A DNA stretch of 64,000 bases, from NCBI GenBank assembly GCA_030062745.1, contig CP099849.1:27014024-27078023 (forward strand). The letters run 5' to 3'. Shown here piece after piece: positions 57,701 through 64,000 of this stretch. Both the position numbers and the translations under genes were made by a program. The notes beneath the pieces are model-generated. The model was not told the DNA's origin. It searched no databases and was given only the letters and a program-made list of their open reading frames with translations. Position 1 is the stretch's first letter. Each line of letters begins with the position of its first letter. This DNA comes from Capitulum mitella. Taxonomy: Eukaryota; Arthropoda; Thecostraca; Pollicipedomorpha; Pollicipedidae.

Positions 57701-60700
57701 TCATATTTGTACTCTTGCATAAATCAGCAGACATTGCAAAGCTACCTTCCCTTTGGAAGTTTGGATAAAGCGCCTTAGGATAGATGTCTCCAGGCGTCCC
57801 CAGCGCTTTCCGACACGTCATCTGGGCCGTCATCACGCCTTCCGTCACGAGTCGGTGCATGACGGCATCGGATTAGATACCCAGTCACATGACTGCATAC
57901 GTCGTCACATGTAGTGACACGCTGCCACACGACGGAATACACCGTCACCTGACAGGAAACATCGTCATCTGACGGGCTGTACACTCACATAACGGGATTC
58001 GTCGTCATCTGACCGGATACACCGTCACACGATGTGATACATCGTTATATGATGAGGTAGAAACAGCTGACGGGATTCACCGTCACATTGGGGAGTACAC
58101 CGTCACCCACCGGGCGCACCGTCCCCTAATCTGCTCGTGTCTTAAGCACGTCTTTAACATTACAAACGTTAGACATTTTCACCATAACTCCTGGCTGGGG
58201 ATCTCATGGCTACACTTATGATGCAAGGTATCGGCGCATCAGCCGATTCTGATACATGCCGCATAATGGTTCAGTTGTCTTAAGCAGGGTTATATTGGTT
58301 ATGAAGTGTTTTACCAAAAAATGCCGGTAACAGGACGCGGATCTTCTGTTCGGCAAAACTTTTGATTGCTTTTGTACGCCTACAGTTAGTGTTTAACCTA
58401 CGTACGGCAACGTGCGCATTATCCAACCCTGACAGACACGTGCGCTTCTGTTTTTAGGGTGTTCTGCCCGACTGCCGAGTAAACAACTTCACCACCGACT
58501 GGAACTCCGGTGTCAACCTGAACGCACTGGTCAACTACTGCAAACCTGGGCTGTCACCCAACTGGCAAGACATGGATCCCAGAAAGGGGTAAGCATGTTA
58601 AGCTAGGATGTAATCATTTAACACTGCTTGCGCACAAGGTAATGTCTATTGTGATGCGATTCTGTTATTTCACAACATTCGGGTTTTGCTGCTGTTGGAA
58701 AATGCAAGATCTGGTGCCGGTTATCGCGTTACCACTAGTGCTGTTTAATGCTTTGGTGAAAGCTAATCTCAGTGTTAGCGGTAACGAGACAAGAACTCGA
58801 ACCAACTTGTGGCCACCTGCTAAACTGTCATGTACGGTAGCTTAGAACTGGGCAGTGCTTGCCTGTGCACAGATCGGAACAAAGTTCGCTGAGCTGCATT
58901 TATTTCCTTCGTCGTCTTTTGCACTTCTCGTCAGTTTCGAAGTACCTCTTTTCACCCCAACTCATCTTGCAGCATGTCTGCTTGGTTTATTGTCCGTTGA
59001 TGTCTCTGATGGTCTCCAGTGCCATAGTCAGGTTTTTTTTTGTAAAGTCCGAAGAATAAAATGCGCACTGAAAATGCGAAAGACGTTAAACACCGAAACC
59101 CACTGTAGATAAACTAATAACAGACTCAGTGTCAAACGGGTCATCAGCGCCTGTGGCCTCTGTTGGTTGCGATGCTGGCGGTGTCGCGTTAAACCGTGCA
59201 GCACGGTGGCGTGACGTTGGCTGTGCTGTTTTCAGAGTGGAGAACAACCGAACGGCGATGACTCTGGCCAAAAAACACTTCGGCATTCCAACGGTGCTTG
59301 ATCCCGAGTACCTGGCCTCTCCTTACATTGACGAACTCTCGGGTGAGTTAAAGGCATTTTCCGCTGATGAAAGACGCCTGTAGCAGTATCCTTCGTGTCC
59401 TTTTCTTGGCAAGTCGAACCTTGTATGCGTCTTTTAACTTTGATTGGCGGCATAGACACAGTTTGTCTTGGCTCATCTTGACTCATCAAAAATTGTCATT
59501 CATTGCTCCATAAGAGCCAGATATGGAGAAGAATAGTACCCAGTCCCATGACTCATAACGGTGAAGCAGTGGTGCCGTGCACTATGTGTTTTGTGCCCCT
59601 GACAACTCGACAGCTCTCGCATGCTCCATGGTTACTTTTGAGGTTTTTCGTGATTCCCAGACGGTCGTTTTAAAGCCACCGATCGTCCGCGATCGTGGGT
59701 GTTCATTCAGGGTTGTTCTCGAGCCATACAGATGGCACAGATCCGTCGAAATGCTGTGGTGCGTCAGGCCGCACTAGCCACTCGCTGCCACACGCCATGT
59801 CAAAATAGCGGCCTTGTGTTCGTGTGCTGTGTGCTGTTGGCTTTGTGTTGCTGGTAAAGACTATCGATCTCGCTGTCTTGCTCCGATATTGTTGCGTATC
59901 GTGGTCGTGGTTTTGTGAATAGTTCAAACGACCTGGCGATGTTATATCGCCCCCTCATATATTCCAGTTTGTTTCCGATTCAATTACGTTCATTCCACTC
60001 AGATTGTGAAGTGGAGAAAAAGTCGCGCGCTGAGTTGACCCACCAGAAGTCGCGACCTGACGATGTGAACCGAAGCCATGAACTCATTCGGCCGCCCCCG
60101 CATTCTGCCGCGCTGACGTCATGCCATAACCAGCGGACCGTTGGCCCCAGGTATGACGTACCTGTCGTACTTCATGAACAAAGACGGGCCCGGCTACAAG
60201 TCGACCCTGGATTGGGTACGGCGCGAACTGCCCGACGAGCGCATCGAGAACTTCACCGTACGTAACGCCGACGCTGTTGCCGTCTGGTTCCTCTCCTGAA
60301 ACCGTACGCACCACCGCTGGCTGGCGGTGTTTTGCTGATGTCGGGGTATGCCGTTGCGTGTGCTCTGGTTGCGATGTTTTTGCCTTGTTCCCTTTTTGCG
60401 CGGATTCCAGACGTATAACGCAGTTAGAATGTTTCGAACGGCTTTTTTCTCATTCAGACGGACTGGAATGACGGCATCAAGCTGAACAAACTGGTCCGGA
60501 ACCACGGAGGCCGCCTGCCGCCGCCCGAGACTCTCAGCCGCAGACCCGAACACTGGGAGGACAACCTGCAGAAAGGTGGGAACAGCACCTGAGAGGACAG
60601 TCTGCAGAAAGGTGGGAACAGCACCTGAGAGGACAGTCTGCAGAAAGGTGGGAACAGCACCTGAGAGGACAGTCTGCAGGAAGGTGGGAACAGCACCTGA

Positions 60701-63700
60701 GAGGACAGTCTGCAGAAAGGCGGGAACAGCACCTGAGAGGACAGTCTGCAGAAAGGTGGGAACAGCACGGGAAAGTTGATCCGCACAAAGGTGAGAACGA
60801 CGCTGGGAAGAAGTGATACGAAGGTGGGAAAATCTGCTGCAGTAAATTGGAAATGATTCTGGGAAGACATGCTACAGGATGGTGGGAACATAATACGAGG
60901 ACAGAGAGGTAAGGCAAAATGAGAATTCCGTAGATTTAGCCCCCAAACAGTGCACAGAAACAGTGCATTCGGTGAATTAGCCCAAAGGTGAAGCGTTCCG
61001 TTACGTCATTTCTAACTTGATCGCCCGATGACCTTATAGGATGTTTGCCGCCTGGTACCGTGTGACCGTTCCGTTCCGTTTCGTTCCGGCAGCGGTGGAC
61101 GCCGGGACGCGGCTAGGCGTGCCGCCGCCGCCGATGAAGCCCCGCGACCTGGCTGACCCGGAGGTGGACTACATCGGCCCGATGTCTTACGTGGCCCGGT
61201 ACATGTGGCTGCCGCGTCGGGAGGTGCCGCAGCACCAGCTCAGAGTCACGTGCAACACCAAGGCCGTGCGCGTCGGAGAACCGGTGAGGCGGAGCGCTGG
61301 CGGCCTGGTGCAGACTCACGGACCGGGCTGGTGGCCTGGTGCAGACTCACGGACGGGACTGGCGGTCTGGCACAGACTCACGGACGGGCTGGTGGTCTGG
61401 TGCAGACTCACGGACGGGGCTGGCGGCCTGGTGCAGACTCACGGATGGGGCTGGTGGCCTGGTGCAGACTCACGGACGGGACTGGCGGCCTGGTGCAGAC
61501 TCACGGACCGGGCTGGTGGCCTGGTGCAGACTCACGGACCGGGCTGGTGGCCTGGTGCAGACTCACGGACCGGGCTGGCGGCCTGGTGCAGACTCACGGG
61601 CCGGGCTGGTGGCCTGGTGCAGACTCTCGGACCGGGCTGGTGGCCTGGTGCAGACTCACGGACCGGGCTGGCGGCCTGGTGCAGACTCACGGACCGGGCT
61701 GGTGGCCTGGTGCAGACTCATTGACCGGGCTGGTGGCCTGGTGCAGACTCGTGGACCTGGCTGGTGGCTGGGGGTCGCCAGGCTTTATCAACGGCACCGC
61801 ATGATGCCAACTCATTGTGTCTGGCTTGGGTTTTATGGATTGGTTGTGACAATATCTGTTAGCATTGCTGATGACGTGATTGATGGGCTGTTGTTTACCG
61901 TTTTGGTTTTCAGGGCGTTTCGGCAAGGGGTAATCATATGGTAATGATGTGACCCTGAGTATGAGAATGAAAGAGAATGTTGACATGCGGTTGTGGACCA
62001 CGCGTGGTTCGCGGGCCGATGGATGTAAAAACAGGATTCCATCCTACGATGTTCTGTCACCGTTTTGTTCGCAAAGCACGCTTGGCTGATGACCATAGAA
62101 CATCAAAAAACTCTTTTCATTACCAATGACCAACTGATAAAGGAGGGAAAACCAACCTGAAATATTGCGCAGACTAACTTATGTCACGAGGAAATAATAC
62201 AGTGAACGACATCAGTATGTGAGGTTTAAATTTAGACCTACGAACGAGGCCGTGAAAAAGAATTTGGTTGGTATATCTTGCAAAGAACCCACCGTCCAAC
62301 TTCTCTTCTCATTATTAAGCTAAATAAAGCTGGATGTTTTGGGAATATTGCATGGTGACGTGCAACCGCTGTTGTGAACTTAATGTTATTTTGGGCTTGG
62401 AAGAGGATGTATTTCGAACGAGTGCCTATAAGGCATTAGGGGCGGTGAGCTTCATTACGCAACTTGTAGAAGAATCCGTTGTGCGATACACCTGACATTT
62501 TGCTGCATAGCTCTTGTGGATACGTGTGCTTGGCACACCAGTGATGACCCTCTGTCCTGACTCGGCCGGTGGATGTTGACCCGGCATCGCTGTCTGACAG
62601 ATGATGTTTCGGGTTGGTTTTGTGGACGGGACGCCGGAAATGTTAACTCGGCATCACTGTTTGGCAGGTGACGTTCCGGGTTGATTTTCTGGACGGGGCG
62701 CCAGTGGACCCGGCTGACCTCAGACTGGACGTTCTCGGCCCCGGCTCGCGGTCCACTCGAGTCCAGACTCGTCCTGACGACTCCGGCATCACCTGCACCT
62801 TCACGCCGGACGCCATGGGCATGCACCAGGTGAGCGGACACACCAGGCTCTGGTCGCACGAGGACGGCATGGGCTGAGGAGCGCGTGGGCTGCTCCAATG
62901 AGCCGCGGACAACCACAGTTGCTCACCAGACCCATCATGGCTGCGCTCTTACACACGGGTGGCATCTCAGCATGAATGAATGCGCAGAGCCAGGTGGCGT
63001 ATTACCGGGGGCTCTCCTCTGTTACCCATGTTCTGATGAAGGCCCGTTATATAGGCGTTAGTGCCGTTGCTGTGGCTGGCTCGGTCTGCGCTGCCGTGCC
63101 GTGTTGACCAGCTGACGCCGCCTGCCGCAGGTCCGCGTGTACCACGAGAAGGAGCTGGTGGAGGGCTGTCCGTTCAGCGTGAGGGCGGTGCCGCTGATCA
63201 GCCTGACTCCCCGGCCGTCCGGGATCGACCCGTGCGCGCTCGGCTCCACCGTCGAGGTCTTGGTGAGTCCAGCCGGCACACCGGCCTCCGTGTAAACTCA
63301 GACTAAAGACTCTGAGAGGACTGGAAATGAGTGCGTGTTTAAACTAGCAGCAGTCGGACTTATGGGTAACCAACAGCCTTCACAACGGTCTGCCAAATAC
63401 AACCGCTACGTTTTTTACAGGAAATGCATCCGCATGCTTACAGCAAAAAAGCCCTTTGCTGAGTCTCCTGATTTAGTTCGGTGCAAATGTCGGCTGACTT
63501 GCGAGTCGTGGCCGTCGCGTGTCCAAGTTTGGCACGGCGTCCGCCTGCTACTACTGGCCCCGCGCTGGGTCGCATCTGACCTGACCTGACCTGGCCTGAC
63601 GCGGCGCAGATCAACCCGTCGGAGGCGAGCGATGGCCGAATCGTCGTGACGGCCTACTCGCCGCTGCACCGGCCGCTCGACTGCCCCGTCTCGTGCACGG

Positions 63701-63829
63701 ACGGCGTCTACTCGGCCAAGTTCCAGCCGGACGAGGTTCGGCGAGTGGAAGATCCACGTCACCTACGAGGGCCAGCACATCCAGGGCTCGCCCTTCAACT
63801 GCTTCGTCTACGACCCGCACGCGGTCCGG
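42395..63829 (+). CDS. jbug: Jitterbug-type filamin: three CH domains then Ig repeats (3' part beyond window)
   Basis: Actin-binding scaffold of the filamin superfamily. Ten exons: 42395-42746, 51150-51274, 58458-58588, 59236-59342, 60151-60257, 60458-60575, 61093-61283, 62668-62829, 63131-63262 and 63610-63829. All junctions are GT-AG and phases agree. CH1 spans about residues 26-150 (DVWIEIQAHTFKNWVNEKL, LILGLIWSLIMKYQI). CH2 spans about 155-250 (TDWNSGVNLNALVNYCKPGL). A third CH domain spans about 258-350 (STLDWVRRELPDE, TDWNDGIKLNKLVRNHGG, DPEVDYIGPMSYVARYMWL). Filamin Ig repeats follow (DGAPVDPADLRLDVLGPG, GSPFNCFVYDP). Canonical filamins have two CH domains; three is the hallmark of Drosophila jitterbug, known from tendon and neural roles. 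Introns 1 and 2 are 8.4 and 7.2 kb. The last exon in the window carries one extra base (see its entry). Confidence 0.93.
42747..43760. other. GC-rich start of jbug intron 1
   Basis: CpG-rich sequence extends the promoter island about 1 kb into the intron, with a GCC run near 43508. Frames open here on both strands reflect composition; no exon is recognised. Confidence 0.5.
45022..45354 (-). mobile_element. hAT-type non-autonomous element, copy B, with 8-bp target duplication
   Basis: Termini CACTGGCAGATCCAG (left) and CTGGATCCACCCCTG (right) form inverted repeats of the CAGNGGCGGATCCAG type. Exact 8-bp duplications CGCCTCCG flank it (45014-45021 and 45355-45362). The 8-bp duplication with CA-G termini indicates hAT (family knowledge). 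333 bp, no coding capacity, reversed relative to copy A. Confidence 0.88.
47040..47780. promoter_or_regulatory. CpG-rich island inside jbug intron 1
   Basis: Strongly GC- and CpG-rich, with a TGACGTCA palindrome at 47440-47447. It could be an internal promoter or enhancer of jbug; no first exon is recognised, so this is inference. Confidence 0.35.
48365..49010. repeat. Minisatellite, about 30-36-bp variable units
   Basis: Around 20 units on the theme CCGACACCTGGTAAACACAG followed by CACTGCCG, with changing spacing. In jbug intron 1. Confidence 0.9.
49190..49396. repeat. 14-bp minisatellite
   Basis: About 15 nearly identical copies of GGACCTTACACACC, with ACATACC variants. High uniformity suggests it is young. 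Confidence 0.97.
50276..50889 (-). other. Unassigned overlapping minus-strand frames
   Basis: A frame of 83 codons starting at 50889 (MDEPHISAFFASQSKKYTMH) overlaps one of 158 codons starting at 50752 (MSKPFRMDTPSPEKPDDFPS) in another frame. Composition looks protein-like but I recognise no family. It could be a decayed transposon gene inside jbug intron 1. Confidence 0.25.
51150..51274 (+). CDS. jbug: jbug exon 2 (CH1 end)
   Basis: Reads GNVDIVNGNQKLILGLIWSL and PPKKLMLSWLQ. Acceptor ctcccgcag, donor gtgagt. Confidence 0.95.
52095..52427 (-). CDS. Possible Tudor-like exon nested in jbug intron 2
   Basis: On the minus strand a strong acceptor (TTCTTTTTCTTTTAG) precedes an open exon that ends at a donor-like gtaaac. 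It reads KSSRMDCPLAFNDCTLC, then IHEYAVVPDAYGVQLEYPSA, GLCHRFSKVGL and VGAPVVYRGDNARL. The order 'V--P--Y-VQLE', then a spacer, then 'VG-PV' resembles the first half of extended Tudor domains (germline methyl-arginine readers). The match is weak and from memory. No following exon with the rest of the domain was found. Confidence 0.28.
53000..53420. promoter_or_regulatory. CpG-rich island in jbug intron 2
   Basis: Short island of GGCCGG/CGCGG-rich sequence between AT-richer intron parts. If the minus-strand first exon is real this is its promoter; otherwise a possible jbug enhancer. Confidence 0.35.
53285..53330 (-). CDS. Candidate first coding exon of a nested minus-strand gene
   Basis: ATG in good context (CCGCGATGG) opens 15 codons, MASADDQGAALRPVK, ending at a clean donor gtaaac in phase 1, inside a GC-rich island (about 53000-53420). 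It cannot join the Tudor-like exon directly because the phases differ, so an intermediate exon would be needed. Confidence 0.33.
53421..56730. other. jbug intron 2 sequence, no recognised gene
   Basis: Mixed-composition sequence. Open frames on both strands at 55610-56089 are of modest length with no recognised family. A TGACGTCA palindrome lies at 56520-56527. Confidence 0.35.
56740..57280. promoter_or_regulatory. CpG-rich island near the 3' end of jbug intron 2
   Basis: GC-rich block with a TGACGTCA palindrome at 56855-56862. No exon recognised on either strand. A candidate internal regulatory region by composition only. Confidence 0.3.
57780..58120. repeat. Degenerate array of about 20-bp units
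   Basis: Units on the theme GACGGGATACACCGTCACAC, with CATCGTCATCTG variants; GTCA and TGAC words recur in every unit. It ends about 340 bp before jbug exon 3. Confidence 0.8.
58458..58588 (+). CDS. jbug: jbug exon 3 (CH2)
   Basis: Reads GVLPDCRVNNFTTDWNSGVN, then NWQDMDPRKG. Acceptor tttttag, donor gtaagc. Confidence 0.95.
59236..59342 (+). CDS. jbug: jbug exon 4 (CH2 end)
   Basis: Reads VENNRTAMTLAKKHFGIPTV and DPEYLASPYIDELS. Donor gtgagt. Confidence 0.95.
60151..60257 (+). CDS. jbug: jbug exon 5 (CH2 to CH3)
   Basis: Reads GMTYLSYFMNKDGPGYKSTL and DWVRRELPDERIENFT. The MTYLS motif that closes CH2 is followed at once by the start of the third CH domain. Confidence 0.95.
60458..60575 (+). 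CDS. jbug: jbug exon 6 (CH3)
   Basis: Reads TDWNDGIKLNKLVRNHGG and RPEHWEDNLQK. Donor gtggga; the edge of this exon is the source of a 36-bp tandem array in the next intron. Confidence 0.95.
60576..60775 (+). repeat. 36-bp array copied from the jbug exon 6 donor
   Basis: About six copies of a 36-bp unit containing GAGGACAGTCTGCAGAAAGG and TGGGAACAGCACC. The exon end reads GAGGACAACCTGCAGAAAG followed by gtggga, so each unit repeats the exon-intron boundary, donor included. Confidence 0.93.
61093..61283 (+). CDS. jbug: jbug exon 7 (CH3 end, first Ig strand)
   Basis: Reads AVDAGTRLGVPPPPMKPRDL, DPEVDYIGPMSYVARYMWL and QLRVTCNTKAVRVGEP. Donor gtgagg; a 31-bp array begins within a few bases of it. 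Confidence 0.94.
61290..61775 (+). repeat. 31-bp minisatellite at the jbug exon 7 donor
   Basis: About 15 copies of a 31-bp unit with GGCCTGGTGCAGACTCACGG, starting within 15 bp of the donor. Long open frames here are artefacts of the unit length. Confidence 0.95.
62668..62829 (+). CDS. jbug: jbug exon 8 (Ig-filamin repeat)
   Basis: Reads VTFRVDFLDGAPVDPADLRL and GITCTFTPDAMGMHQ. Phase 0 at both ends, as are the next exons. Confidence 0.94.
63131..63262 (+). CDS. jbug: jbug exon 9 (Ig-filamin repeat)
   Basis: Reads VRVYHEKELVEGCPFSVRAV and GIDPCALGSTVEVL. Acceptor cctgccgcag, donor gtgagt. Confidence 0.94.
63610..63829 (+). CDS. jbug: jbug exon 10 (Ig-filamin repeat, one extra base)
   Basis: Reads INPSEASDGRIVVTAYSPLH up to FQPDE, then resumes one base out of register as FGEWKIHVTYEGQHIQGSPF. 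The exon is 220 nt between good splice sites where 219 would keep phase 0. The extra base is one G in the GG at 63735-63736. Homology continues on both sides, so a sequencing slip or a recent allele is more likely than gene death. Confidence 0.85.
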
Positions 63830-64000
63830 GTGAGTTCGGCGTGCGGTCGGCACTTCAGAGATGAAGTCCCGTGTCGTTCCTGTGAGCAGTCTGGCTGCTG
63901 TCATGCACGTGCATGCAGTATTTTGACGTCATATCGAGACCAAGGGTTGTATTGCAAGTATTCTTCCCATGAAATATCATAGAGCTAATGTGAAAAATAT

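Noticed and set aside
61041-61944. Plus-strand frames rich in GLVQTHGPGWWPGADS
   Set aside because: These are the 31-bp array downstream of the jbug exon 7 donor; several frames are open at once.

Overview
This is a eukaryotic, animal-type window. Genes are split by GT-AG introns, coding exons are GC-rich, introns run to several kb, and minisatellites and small DNA transposons are dense. Three host genes are well supported. The three-calponin-homology filamin found here is the jitterbug type known from arthropods, so I infer an arthropod. GC-rich exons and heavy minisatellite load would fit a crustacean such as a barnacle, but that is a weak inference.

Layout. (1) 1-3.4 kb: one end of a small DNA transposon, then a plus-strand exon encoding a CLIP-type six-cysteine module followed by an in-frame 9-residue repeat. 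(2) 4.1-24.6 kb, minus strand: IFT80, an intraflagellar transport WD-repeat protein, in 15 recognised exons whose phases all agree. Only the short first exon is not found. Its introns carry minisatellites that touch splice sites, a TTAA-flanked piggyBac-type element, a decayed transposase-like coding region, and a 1.3 kb element rich in nuclear-receptor half-sites. (3) 24.6-34.1 kb: no recognised gene; a 1.2 kb degenerate minisatellite, a second copy of the half-site-rich element ending in a perfect palindrome, and an element built of TTTGGCTT-like repeats with inverted ends. (4) 34.1-35.5 kb, plus strand: a two-exon homologue of B3GALT6, the galactosyltransferase of the proteoglycan linker. 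(5) 35.5-42.4 kb: a 20-bp-unit minisatellite, two small DNA transposon copies and a GC-rich promoter region. (6) 42.4 kb to the window end, plus strand: the first ten coding exons of jitterbug (three CH domains, then filamin Ig repeats). The gene runs off the window. Its second intron may hold a small nested minus-strand gene (GC island, clean first exon, weak Tudor-like exon).

The three main genes act in unrelated processes (cilia, Golgi glycosylation, actin scaffolding), so their adjacency looks incidental. The most unusual features are tandem arrays grown from, or ending at, exon-intron boundaries; transposon families carrying TCAAGGTCA-type half-sites; and a surplus of TGACGTCA palindromes across the jitterbug locus. 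I found no rRNA, tRNA, CRISPR array or clearly novel multi-gene system.
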